Of a stretch of DNA of 44,006 nucleotides, positions 1-7,808 are shown one piece after another. The notes under the pieces are model-generated. The model was given only the letters and a program-made list of their open reading frames with translations. It was not told where the DNA came from and did no database searches. A program made the position numbers and the translations under genes. Source of the stretch: Roseburia sp. (GTDB lineage Bacteria > Bacillota > Clostridia > Lachnospirales > Lachnospiraceae); contig JAPFDX010000050.1 of NCBI GenBank assembly GCA_026168605.1, positions 1 to 44,006 of the forward strand, in the 5' to 3' direction. Within the stretch, counting starts at the first letter, position 1; the number at the start of each line of letters is the position of its first letter.

Positions 1-122
1 AAAATGTTTTTGTAAGTAGAAATCATAATTTAACTTTACACCTCTTTTCTTGTTATATATAGCAATAGATAAGCCTACCAATAGCAAAGATAAAATTACA
101 AGCAATCCTCTATTCAAACAAA

Positions 123-1352
123 TCAAAATAAAATCTTACTGATAAGTTCAGAACCCCGTAATAAATTATGTCGTATCATCAGCGTGAATATCTTTGTATC
201 GCCCGATAATGCTGTCATAGAAGTATCAATAAACCACCACGCAAATTGTACTAAAATTGCTATCGGAGTAGATGTTAAAATCGTCAAAAACATGCCTAAA
301 GAAGTAACAATCATTGCTGTTGGTAATAGCCACCAAACAATATATTTCAAAAAAGCAAACATATCTATTGCGATGCCAGTATCAGTAGAAAATTCAATCA
401 ATGGAATTAACGACTCAAAACTTAAAACAAATATCGGGATCATAACAGCTACAAGCATTGCCAAGAAACGAACTGAAATGAGTTTTACAGTCCCAACCTG
501 TTTACAGTCAATCAACTCATTCATGCAATTTCTTCTATCCTTTAGCCAGAAAATAACTACTAAGAACACGGGGTATAAACCTAAGTCCCTTGTCATATAA
601 TCACAAAACAATCTTGCAAAAGCAGTAGAAACCTTATCATCATAAATTGTTTTTTCATATTCATTCATTGCTTCTTCATAGGTCATTTCTGATAGACCAT
701 AATATTGCAATAAGTTTTCCATAGAATAGGCAGAGCCTTTTCCGATGATACTTTCCGCTTTTTTCATAAGCTCTTGAAATTCCTCATAAGAAACTTGAGT
801 TACAAAGTGTTTGGTATAATCAGTATTTCCAGTCGGCTGTTCTTCATTTCCCATTTCAAATGTAAACGTTCCATTTTCGCTTTGTGTTCCGTTACTCCCA
901 AAATGAATCATATTTCCATTCACAGAAGGGAAGTAATCATCTGGAAGATGATTGATCTGCTGTTCATTTAACCCCGTTATTTTTTTGATGATGTCTAAAA
1001 TTTCTTTTTGCTCGTTTTCATTCAAAACTACTTCCTTATAATAGCTGAAAGGATAGGTCGCATAGGAATTAGCAAGATATTCCATAATCAGCTTGTCAGT
1101 ACCACCGCACATGATTTTTTCTGGTACTTCTTTATTTTTCATGCCATAGCTTTCAGCTTCTTTCTTTGGTTTTTCTAAAACTGAACCACCCGTCAGCCCG
1201 GAAGAAATAGACACATCACTTCCTTGCGAACCAGAGATTTCTTTTGTTGTTACACCGTAAAAATTTTCATGCCAGCTAAAAAGCAATAACCCAATAAACA
1301 GTACATATACAAAATTAAAACAAATCTTTTTTAATTCCTTAATAAACAGCAT
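123..1352 (-). CDS. ABC transporter permease, 3' end apparently frameshifted
   Basis: Predicted membrane subunit of an ABC exporter, 409 residues as read. A hydrophobic segment at about residues 11-26 is followed by a large polar, probably extracytoplasmic, region (about 27-255) and then a group of membrane helices to the C-terminus. The start directly follows the ATPase stop, so the two are co-translated; a two-component system lies upstream. Such sets commonly handle peptide antibiotics or lantibiotics, but the substrate cannot be read here. The frame stops at 123, yet another frame from about 122 down to the window edge encodes a further hydrophobic helix and a basic tail (reading NRGLLVILSLLLVGLSIAIY), as expected for the true C-terminus. 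The switch falls in the T-rich run at 123-136. This suggests a frameshift or a sequencing indel. The transporter call is firm; the end is uncertain. Confidence 0.72.
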   Translation of the reverse strand: MLFIKELKKICFNFVYVLFIGLLLFSWHENFYGVTTKEISGSQGSDVSISSGLTGGSVLEKPKKEAESYGMKNKEVPEKIMCGGTDKLIMEYLANSYATYPFSYYKEVVLNENEQKEILDIIKKITGLNEQQINHLPDDYFPSVNGNMIHFGSNGTQSENGTFTFEMGNEEQPTGNTDYTKHFVTQVSYEEFQELMKKAESIIGKGSAYSMENLLQYYGLSEMTYEEAMNEYEKTIYDDKVSTAFARLFCDYMTRDLGLYPVFLVVIFWLKDRRNCMNELIDCKQVGTVKLISVRFLAMLVAVMIPIFVLSFESLIPLIEFSTDTGIAIDMFAFLKYIVWWLLPTAMIVTSLGMFLTILTSTPIAILVQFAWWFIDTSMTALSGDTKIFTLMIRHNLLRGSELISKILF

Positions 1353-2228
1353 TTATTCCACCTCCTGCTTAAAACTTGATAAAAGATACATATAACTGTC
1401 CTCTATCGTAGGTTGACAGGAAACCCAGTCCTTTTCTGGAGAAGTGTCTGCTAAAAAACGGCAAGATACATCTGTTCCATTTTGATGAATACTGATAACA
1501 CGGTATTTCTGCTTGAACTGATTTAATTTATTCTGCATAATCGTAGTAGTATAGACTTTTCCAGCTCCAAGTTGTAACAATTTTTCTATTTGTCCTTCAA
1601 AAATAACAGTTCCAGCAGACAAAACAGCTACTTTAGAGCAGGTGGCTTCAATATCACTTGCTATATGCGTAGATAATAAAATAATCCGTTCCATTGCCAA
1701 TTCAGAAAGAAGATTATAAAAACGTAATCTTTCTTCTGGGTCAAGTCCCGCCGTTGGCTCGTCAATGATTAAAATTTGAGGGTTACTTAATAATGCCTGT
1801 GCAATCCCAAAACGGCGTTTCATACCGCCAGATAAATTCTTAAATCGTTTATTTTTTTCTTGCTCCAAATTCACTTGCTTTAATAGTTCATTGATACGGT
1901 TCTTACGAATATTCTTAGGAAGTTCTGCCAAAATTCCAAGATAATCTAAAGCAGAATAAACTGTCATATTAGGATATACAGAAAATTCCTGTGGAAGATA
2001 GCCGATTATTTTTCTGATTTCTTTTTTTCTTTTTATATCAATTCCATTGATTTCTACCGTCCCCGTTGATTGTTCTAATAATGTAGCTAATATTCGCATA
2101 AGCGTTGTTTTGCCAGCTCCATTTTCGCCCAACAGACCATACATACCGACTGGAATATGTAATGATATATCATTTAAGACACATTGTTTCCCGTAATTTT
2201 TATTCAAGTGTTCAATCTTAATTTCCAT
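1353..2228 (-). CDS. ABC transporter ATP-binding protein
   Basis: Nucleotide-binding subunit of the adjacent exporter, 291 residues. The Walker A motif GENGAGKT is at residues 34-41, the Q-loop LPQEF near 75, the signature LSGGMKRR near 134, Walker B ILIIDEPTAG near 152 and the switch histidine in STHIA near 187. The C-terminal 80 residues are a divergent extension, as in ABC-2 drug or bacteriocin exporters. Its stop abuts the permease start. Its AAGGAGG ribosome binding site lies within a perfect 8-bp hairpin (2237-2259), so translation may be controlled separately from the upstream kinase. Base composition is A+T-rich, unlike the core genes to the right. Confidence 0.9.
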   Translation of the reverse strand: MEIKIEHLNKNYGKQCVLNDISLHIPVGMYGLLGENGAGKTTLMRILATLLEQSTGTVEINGIDIKRKKEIRKIIGYLPQEFSVYPNMTVYSALDYLGILAELPKNIRKNRINELLKQVNLEQEKNKRFKNLSGGMKRRFGIAQALLSNPQILIIDEPTAGLDPEERLRFYNLLSELAMERIILLSTHIASDIEATCSKVAVLSAGTVIFEGQIEKLLQLGAGKVYTTTIMQNKLNQFKQKYRVISIHQNGTDVSCRFLADTSPEKDWVSCQPTIEDSYMYLLSSFKQEVE

Positions 2229-2259
2229 AAAAAAACCTCCTTACGTTCTCTGTAAGGAG
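2229..2259 (-). promoter_or_regulatory. Hairpin enclosing the ABC ATPase ribosome binding site, followed by a T-run
   Basis: On the minus strand CTCCTTAC (2259-2252) pairs perfectly with GTAAGGAG (2244-2237) across a 7-base loop. The second arm is the Shine-Dalgarno sequence for the ATPase start at 2228, and seven T residues (2235-2229) follow it. The element could hide the ribosome binding site, act as an attenuator between kinase and transporter, or both. The structure is seen directly; the function is inferred. Confidence 0.55.
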
Positions 2260-2272
2260 ATTATTTCATATA

Positions 2273-2285
2273 AAAGTCAATTTTT
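2273..2285. repeat. 13-bp repeat upstream of the ABC genes (copy 1)
   Basis: AAAGTCAATTTTT occurs here, upstream of the ATPase gene, and identically at 4218-4230, upstream of the response regulator. On the minus strand it reads AAAAATTGACTTT and includes a TTGACT -35-like hexamer. It is a candidate shared promoter element or response-regulator site. Confidence 0.45.
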
Positions 2286-2299
2286 AGAAAAGTTTTCGA

Positions 2300-3502
2300 T
2301 TATTTTTTTATCCGAATTGTAATAATAGCTCCGTGTTCAGCGGTATTATCTAAACACATATCCCCACCCAATTTCTCGCAAAGTATTTTGCAGATGGATA
2401 AACCTATACCAAAGTTTCCACCATTTGTAGATGAACTGAAAAAGAAAGACGTTGCTGATTTTAATTCCTCTGTTGTAAACCCTATCCCATCGTCCTGCAT
2501 GGAAAAATATAAATATTCCTGTTTTTCCTCGATTGAAAATATGATTTTTTCATGCGAGAAACGGAGCGCGTTATCAAAAATATTCTCTAAAACTTTTAAC
2601 AGCATAGCCTTATCCGTTGATATACAAACAGACTTTGAAAAATCTTGTATGATAAATTTCCTGTTTTTCTGTGTTGCTAAGATAGAAAACTCTCTTGTTA
2701 CGCTGGAAATAAGTTCTTTCAAATTACAATTCTCTTTTCTAATTTCGATATCTTCTATTTTCTGTATATCTTTCACACACTCGACATATCGCTTTAATCG
2801 TTCGACAGCTTCTGTCATATTTTTAATGGTTGTCTGTAAGGTATCATTTGTAAGAGTATCTCTTTCGATTGATTTCTCCAAATAATCAAGATAACCATTG
2901 ATAACCGTAATCGGTGTTCTTAAATCATGGGAAACAGAAGCGGTCAGAGCTTTTCTTTCCTGTAACATATCCCACATTTTACGATTGCTTCTATAAATTT
3001 CATTCTTCATGTGTTCAAACGTATCACATAACTGTCCTAATTCATCATTAGAAGTATATGGTATCTGAAAATCTAAATCCTGCTGTGAAATGTGATACAT
3101 ACCATTTTTCAGATGTTCAAGCGGTATCTGTAATTTCCATTTGTAATATAATTTCGCTACCATGAAAGAAGCGATTATAATATATGCAATGGGTAAGGAC
3201 ACCATAAGTATCGTAATACACCAATAATATACTTGATTTTCTTTTGAAAGTTCTCCATGCGTGTAAATCTGCGGTGTAACAATCATTCCGCTTTCTGCTT
3301 CTGCATTATGTCCATTTACATTATCTGTTTTATATCCAGTAATGATAATAGGTCTAGTATCAAGTATTTCTTGTCGAATGTCTGAACATTTCAATATTGT
3401 AGCAATCGAAAGTACACCAACTAAACTAAGCCAGAATATCGCTAATATTAGGAGCGATTTTTTTAATGAAATTTTTTGAAATGTTTCTTTTATTTTTCCC
3501 AT
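2300..3502 (-). CDS. Sensor histidine kinase
   Basis: Membrane-bound sensor kinase, 400 residues. It has membrane helices at about 16-37 and 93-117 flanking a short extracytoplasmic sensor loop of about 55 residues, then a HAMP-like linker (about 118-172). The phosphoacceptor motif SHDLRTP has His192. The ATPase domain shows the N-box NALRFS, the G1 motif DDGIGF and the G2 motif GIGLSICK. It overlaps the response regulator by 13 bases, so the two are translationally coupled. The short sensor loop resembles kinases that respond to membrane-active antimicrobials through a partner transporter, which fits the ABC genes downstream. The actual signal is unknown. Confidence 0.9.
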   Translation of the reverse strand: MGKIKETFQKISLKKSLLILAIFWLSLVGVLSIATILKCSDIRQEILDTRPIIITGYKTDNVNGHNAEAESGMIVTPQIYTHGELSKENQVYYWCITILMVSLPIAYIIIASFMVAKLYYKWKLQIPLEHLKNGMYHISQQDLDFQIPYTSNDELGQLCDTFEHMKNEIYRSNRKMWDMLQERKALTASVSHDLRTPITVINGYLDYLEKSIERDTLTNDTLQTTIKNMTEAVERLKRYVECVKDIQKIEDIEIRKENCNLKELISSVTREFSILATQKNRKFIIQDFSKSVCISTDKAMLLKVLENIFDNALRFSHEKIIFSIEEKQEYLYFSMQDDGIGFTTEELKSATSFFFSSSTNGGNFGIGLSICKILCEKLGGDMCLDNTAEHGAIITIRIKK

Positions 3503-4170
3503 TTATATCCAACTCCCCAAACTGTAATGATATATACTTTATCTGTAAATTCACTAAATTTCAATCTTATTTTTCGTATGTGTTCTTTAATAACAACGCT
3601 ATCTCCATTACCGTCAATCCCCCAGATACATTCATAAATTTTTTCTCTGTCAAAAACTTGTCCTGCATTTGAAGATAATAATTGTATGATTTCAAATTCT
3701 TTATTTGACAATTCAATTTTGTTCCCTTTGATGTAAAGGCTTCTATCTGAATAGTCAATTACAAGTTCTTCTGAAAATTTACTTTTTGTCTTATTATGGC
3801 TTCTTTGCTCACGCCGTAAGTGTGCAGAAATTCTTGCCAATAATTCATTTACAGAAAAAGGCTTTGTGATGTAATCATCTCCACCAGCCATAAGTCCGTT
3901 GATTTTATCTTGCTCTGATACTCTGGCAGTAAGAAAAATAATCGGACAAGAGATAAAATCACGAATAGATACACATAAGTCCAAGCCATTCATACCAGCC
4001 ATGTTGATGTCTAATAAAATAATATCTGGCGAGCAGGCTAATTTATCTAATGCCTCTTTGGCATTACTGGCAACGTAAACAGCATATCCCTCAAATTCGA
4101 GTTGTAATTTCAACATATCTAAAATGGATTGTTCATCATCTACAATTAAAATTTTATATTTCTCTTTCAA
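3490..4170 (-). CDS. OmpR/PhoB-family response regulator
   Basis: DNA-binding partner of the adjacent kinase, 226 residues. The receiver domain (1-118) has acidic residues Asp11-Asp12, phosphoacceptor Asp54 (LLDINMAG), the Thr of LTARV and Lys103 (ITKPFS). A winged-helix domain (about 130-226) ends with the typical VWGVGYKWE hairpin. The ATG at 4170 has an AAGGAG ribosome binding site. It probably controls its own operon and the ABC genes, because the 13-bp sequence upstream of it recurs upstream of the ATPase. The promoter is unclear: a TTGACT lies 20 bases before a TATACT, an unusually long spacer that might need activation. Confidence 0.92.
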   Translation of the reverse strand: MKEKYKILIVDDEQSILDMLKLQLEFEGYAVYVASNAKEALDKLACSPDIILLDINMAGMNGLDLCVSIRDFISCPIIFLTARVSEQDKINGLMAGGDDYITKPFSVNELLARISAHLRREQRSHNKTKSKFSEELVIDYSDRSLYIKGNKIELSNKEFEIIQLLSSNAGQVFDREKIYECIWGIDGNGDSVVIKEHIRKIRLKFSEFTDKVYIITVWGVGYKWEK

Positions 4171-4217
4171 TGGTTTTCACTCCTTATAAAATAAGTATAG
4201 AAACTTTATAGCACGAG

Positions 4218-4230
4218 AAAGTCAATTTTT
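4218..4230. repeat. 13-bp repeat upstream of the response regulator (copy 2)
   Basis: Identical to 2273-2285. On the minus strand its TTGACT is followed 20 bases later by TATACT, ahead of the response-regulator ribosome binding site. Confidence 0.45.
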
Positions 4231-4302
4231 CGCCAATTTTAATTTCTTTATTAAAATCAATTTTATCATAAAATGTACCCGTATATCTTTACTTTTATGG
4301 TA

Positions 4303-4347
4303 ATGAAAAAAGTTACTGTACCTTGAGATAATAAATACAGTAACTTT
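4303..4347 (-). terminator. Intrinsic terminator (minus strand)
   Basis: A perfect 12-bp stem is formed by 4309-4320 and 4336-4347 around a 15-base loop. Read on the minus strand, the stem runs directly into TTTTTT. It follows the stop of the fragment at 4353 and separates that transcription unit from the two-component operon. Confidence 0.75.
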
Positions 4348-4352
4348 CATAT

Positions 4353-4592
4353 TTAGTAATCATCGTTTTCTTTGATTAGTTGTTCAAAATACTCCTTTTT
4401 CTTCGTTGGAAGTTGGGTTAAAAATTCTTCCAGCCATTTTTCTTCTTCCCAAATTCCCTCGTCCTCATAATACCCTGGATATTCCAAATAGATTTCATGC
4501 TCTCTTTCTTCTCTTTCTTCGTCAGCTTGTGCTAAGTCTATATATTTTCCAATAAGGATTTGAAGGAGAGCGTTACATATGGATTTTCCTTT
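4353..4592 (-). pseudogene. 5'-truncated remnant of a small acidic protein gene
   Basis: An open minus-strand frame of about 79 codons ends at TAA (4355-4353), just before a good terminator. It is rich in Glu, Lys, Tyr and Trp, with the readable stretch ALLQILIGKYIDLAQADEE followed by a Glu/Arg-rich segment and a C-terminus of IKENDDY. No ATG, GTG or ribosome binding site lies at its 5' end, and the frame runs into the start of the plus-strand gene at 4579. This suggests the gene lost its head in a recombination event. The family is not recognised. A rare start codon cannot be excluded. Confidence 0.45.
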
Positions 4593-4857
4593 TTACGACG
4601 AGCCTAATACGGCTACAATAATTTGCGGTCATATTTTAGATGAAGCCAGACCTATTTTATATGTATCACATGATGAGGATGATGGAAAGTGGCAATTTTT
4701 GTGTGGTCAAACACATGAAATAGACGAGGCAAGACTGGTATCTCTAAAAGCTGTTTCCGATTTGGATAATTCTGTTGGTGTTCTTAAAGATATGCCGTGT
4801 GGTTGCTGTGCAGAAAGAAAAACACGAAATGATAATTGGATTGTGAAAAAACGATAA
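4579..4857 (+). CDS. Small uncharacterised protein, DUF2185-like
   Basis: A 92-residue soluble protein with a strong GAAGGAGAG ribosome binding site ahead of the ATG. It resembles small proteins of the DUF2185 type: a short N-terminal motif CGHILDEARPILYVSHDEDD, then WQFLCG, then a closing segment with VSLKAV and DMPCGCCAER. The CGCC cluster near residue 75 could bind metal or be redox-active, but this is not established. It lies at the edge of the A+T-rich block and may be cargo of a mobile element. A hairpin with eight T residues at 4943-4992 would end its transcript. I do not know its function. Confidence 0.65.
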   Translation: MDFPFYDEPNTATIICGHILDEARPILYVSHDEDDGKWQFLCGQTHEIDEARLVSLKAVSDLDNSVGVLKDMPCGCCAERKTRNDNWIVKKR

Positions 4858-4935
4858 TAACCTTTTCACAATACGGCAGGCTTTTCTGCGGGCAGCGCCA
4901 ACTGCCCGCTATGTTCGCCGGGCAGGACACAAATT

Positions 4936-6261
4936 TTAAATTAGGACGATTCCGCGTGTATATTCACTGCGCGGAGTCGTCTTGTTTTTTTTCAGGGAAA
5001 GTGTCTGCTCATACAGATCCGCTGCGAAAACATCTTTTTGCAGCACGGCATGGGCGTCCGGGGAGAGCAGCGCTGCTGCGTCGGCGAGCTTTGCGATCAC
5101 CGGGACAGCAGCGCTCTTTTTTAATGTGGAGAGCAGTCCCGTGGCGTCACGGCGGAAACCGAGGATGCGCAGATAGGGGATATAGCCGAGAGATTTTCCC
5201 ATCCGGTAATCGTCGTTGCCGATATTTAAAAGCAGATGGATCAGAATCCGTTGGATGCGCGTATAGGTCACATCGCGGCTTTTGTTCAGTGTGCAGAACT
5301 CCGCAAAAGAGGAAAACTGATGGCGGTTTTTCAGCAGACGGTTGGCAATTTCCCCGTTGCAGTCCCCCGTCGCCATGAGATGTTCTTTTGTGGCGGTGAG
5401 CAGAAGGTAGCCGAGCGCCGCAGAAAAATCGTTTTCGGTCAGAAATGGCGAATGGCTTAGATAGTCGGCGAGCGTGGCAAGGGCAGCCTGTGGCATGGAA
5501 GTGGCGAGCGCCGCATATGCGGTCGTGTTGTCTGCGGGCAGATTGTGGATGGTGTTTGGATCCACCCCTTCTGCTGTGAGCAGATTGCGGATGGCAGTTG
5601 CCGATGCCGTGGGTGCGGTATGGTCTGCCGAGGGGGCAGTACGGACGGCATCTTCATGGTAGCCCGCGCCTTTCCGCCGGATGAGGTATGGGGTGAGGCT
5701 GCTGTGATGCCGCCGGAGCGCTTTGAGATATTCGGTGGCGAGGATATTGTTTGGCTCGCGCAGGAGGACTTCCAGTTCCTTTATGGTTTCCGGGCGCACG
5801 TTCTCTGCCAGACAGTCGCAGACTGCCTTTCCGCGCGCTGCAGGGAAGGAAATCCCCTCTTTTAAATAGGAAGAAAGTGCATTGCAGTAGGCAGCCGGCT
5901 CCTGGGCGAGGAGGTCTGCGATCTGCAGAAGAAACGGCAGATTGTCGGACTCCGCGCCAAAGCAGATGCCGTCCACACAGCCCATTTTTTCAAACAGCAT
6001 GACGCCTGCCCCGGCGAAGGCTTCGGCGGAGGCGGTTGCCCAGAGGGCGGGGAGCTCGAGCACCAGATCGACGCCGCAGGAGAGCGCCATGCTTGTGCGC
6101 GCGTATTTGTCGATCACGGCGGGCGCGCCGCGCTGCACAAAATCGCCGCTCATGGCGGCAACGATATAGTCCGCGCCGGTCTGCCGGCGGATGGTCTCAA
6201 TCTGGTAGGCGTGCCCATTGTGGAACGGATTGTATTCTGCAATAATTCCGATGATTTTCAT
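4936..6261 (-). CDS. tmcAL: tRNA(Met) cytidine acetate ligase TmcAL
   Basis: A 441-residue protein of the YlbM/TmcAL family. Family members activate acetate with ATP and acetylate the wobble cytidine of elongator tRNA-Met to form ac4C34. The N-terminal nucleotidyltransferase-type motif GIIAEYNPFHNGH (residues 4-16) is clear, followed by family segments MSGDFVQRGAPAVIDKYAR, DLVLELP and CFGAESD. The start at 6261 is followed directly by the conserved N-terminus. The gene is divergent from ackA. Its last 13 codons overlap a bidirectional hairpin terminator. Its pairing with an acetate kinase gene is common in Firmicutes and fits a shared link to acetate. Confidence 0.93.
   Translation of the reverse strand: MKIIGIIAEYNPFHNGHAYQIETIRRQTGADYIVAAMSGDFVQRGAPAVIDKYARTSMALSCGVDLVLELPALWATASAEAFAGAGVMLFEKMGCVDGICFGAESDNLPFLLQIADLLAQEPAAYCNALSSYLKEGISFPAARGKAVCDCLAENVRPETIKELEVLLREPNNILATEYLKALRRHHSSLTPYLIRRKGAGYHEDAVRTAPSADHTAPTASATAIRNLLTAEGVDPNTIHNLPADNTTAYAALATSMPQAALATLADYLSHSPFLTENDFSAALGYLLLTATKEHLMATGDCNGEIANRLLKNRHQFSSFAEFCTLNKSRDVTYTRIQRILIHLLLNIGNDDYRMGKSLGYIPYLRILGFRRDATGLLSTLKKSAAVPVIAKLADAAALLSPDAHAVLQKDVFAADLYEQTLSLKKNKTTPRSEYTRGIVLI
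4943..4992 (+). terminator. Terminator embedded in the 3' coding end of tmcAL
   Basis: A 14-bp stem with two G-U type pairs is formed by 4943-4956 and 4970-4983 around a 13-base loop. On the plus strand it is followed by G and eight T residues (4985-4992), which suits the gene at 4579-4857. On the minus strand it is followed by TAATTTAAAATTT and may also end tmcAL, whose last codons it contains. Confidence 0.75.
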
Positions 6262-6409
6262 AGCCCCTCCTGTGACGGTGATTTCTTCTAAGGGCTATGT
6301 TACCATATTTTGCAGAAAGGATGCAATGCGGGATATATGTGAAAAAAATAACGTTAAAAATTTGGCAGGAGGTTTTTCATTAAATACAAAAAAACTGGCA
6401 AATAGTGGC

Positions 6410-6438
6410 TTGTCTTGGGGGGAAAGGCGAGGTATACT
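6410..6438 (+). promoter_or_regulatory. Sigma-A-type promoter of ackA
   Basis: TTGTCT (6410-6415), a 17-base spacer and TATACT (6433-6438), about 50 bases upstream of the ackA ATG. The rest of the 227-base gap between tmcAL and ackA holds no gene that I can support. Confidence 0.75.
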
Positions 6439-6488
6439 AATGCTATATGCAGTCGCTATGGGAAGACTGTCTTTAAAGGAGGAAAATT

Positions 6489-7676
6489 ATGAACGTATTG
6501 GTTATTAACTGTGGAAGCTCATCGCTGAAGTACCAGTTGATCGACTCGGAGAGCGAGGCTGTACTGGCAAAGGGACTGTGCGAGCGGATCGGGATTGACG
6601 GCAGGCTGGTATATCAGAAGACCGGACTTGATAAAGAGATTACAGAGGCGGCGATGCCTACGCATAAGCAGGCGATCCAGATGGTGCTGGATGCGCTGGT
6701 GAATCCGCAGACGGGTGCGATCGAAAGCCTTTCTAAGATCGATGCGGTGGGTCACCGCGTGGTGCACGGCGGAGAGAAGTTTGCGGCTTCCACCGTGCTG
6801 ACGCCAGAGGTGTTAAAGACGATCGAGGAGTGCAATGATCTTGCACCGTTACATAACCCGGCAAACCTGATCGGCATCGCAGCCTGCAAGGAGCTGATGC
6901 CGAACGTGCCGATGGTCGGCGTATTTGACACTGCATTCCACCAGACCATGCCGAAGAAGGCATATCTCTACGGTCTGCCATACGAGTACTATGAGAAATA
7001 CAAGGTGAGACGCTACGGCTTCCACGGGACGAGCCACAGCTTTGTGTCAAAGCGCACGGCAGAGTTCCTTGGCATGGATCTGAAAGATTCCAGGATCATC
7101 GTGGCGCATCTGGGCAACGGCGCGTCGATCAGCGCCGTGTTAAACGGGGAGTGTGTCGATACTTCCATGGGTCTGACTCCGCTGGAGGGACTTGTGATGG
7201 GTACACGCTGCGGCGACATCGACCCGGCGATCATGGAGTTTATCGCAAAGAAGGAAAATCTCGATATTGACGGCGTGATGGAAGTGCTGAACAAGAAGTC
7301 CGGCGTACAGGGCTTATCCTGCATCTCCAGTGATTTCCGCGATCTGGAGACAGCATACGACGAGGGAAAAGAGCTGGCGATCGTCGCCATTGATGTGTTC
7401 AGCTACCGCGTTGCAAAATACATCGGCGCTTATGTGGCAGCGATGAACGGTGTGGATGCGATCGCATTTACCGCCGGAGTCGGTGAGAATACGCAGATCG
7501 TCAGAAAGAAAGTGTTGGAGTACCTCGGCTATCTCGGCATCGCACTGGACGAGCAGGCAAATACGGTGCGCGGTGAGGACAAGGTCATCTCCACCCCGGA
7601 TTCTAAGGTAAAAGTATGCGTGATCCCGACAAACGAGGAGCTTGCGATCGCCAGAGAGACCGTGGCACTGGTATAG
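6489..7676 (+). CDS. ackA: Acetate kinase
   Basis: Converts acetyl phosphate and ADP to acetate and ATP, the energy-yielding end of acetate fermentation. The 395 residues match the usual family length. Family motifs are present: NCGSSSLKYQL near the N-terminus (phosphate binding), GHRVVHGGE, HLGNGASI (ADP binding), MGTRCGDIDPA, and FTAGVGENTQIVR near the C-terminus. The ATG is preceded by AAAGGAGG and by a consensus promoter. No phosphotransacetylase gene is adjacent in this window, so pta is probably elsewhere or upstream of the acquired block. Confidence 0.97.
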   Translation: MNVLVINCGSSSLKYQLIDSESEAVLAKGLCERIGIDGRLVYQKTGLDKEITEAAMPTHKQAIQMVLDALVNPQTGAIESLSKIDAVGHRVVHGGEKFAASTVLTPEVLKTIEECNDLAPLHNPANLIGIAACKELMPNVPMVGVFDTAFHQTMPKKAYLYGLPYEYYEKYKVRRYGFHGTSHSFVSKRTAEFLGMDLKDSRIIVAHLGNGASISAVLNGECVDTSMGLTPLEGLVMGTRCGDIDPAIMEFIAKKENLDIDGVMEVLNKKSGVQGLSCISSDFRDLETAYDEGKELAIVAIDVFSYRVAKYIGAYVAAMNGVDAIAFTAGVGENTQIVRKKVLEYLGYLGIALDEQANTVRGEDKVISTPDSKVKVCVIPTNEELAIARETVALV

Positions 7677-7722
7677 AGAAGCTGTCAAGTGAAAAAACTT
7701 GACAAAAATTGCAAAGAAGTGA

Positions 7723-7751
7723 TTGACAAACCAAAGGTACCTATGTATAAT
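7723..7751 (+). promoter_or_regulatory. Consensus promoter of yceD-rpmF
   Basis: TTGACA (7723-7728), a 17-base spacer and TATAAT (7746-7751): both hexamers match consensus exactly. It lies 58 bases before the yceD start. Confidence 0.9.
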
Positions 7752-7808
7752 TGGTTAGGTGTGAGAACCTCGTGCGTGAGAGATACTTGCGGGGAGGAGG
7801 AGTAAACC

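Noticed and set aside
4888-4909. GCGGGCAG/CTGCCCGC hairpin as a transfer origin or terminator
   Set aside because: No T-tail on either strand and no relaxase or other transfer gene in the window.
7684-7703. GTCAAGT/ACTTGAC hairpin after ackA as a terminator
   Set aside because: Only 7 bp, A+T-rich and followed by A residues rather than T on the plus strand, so it is at best a weak signal.
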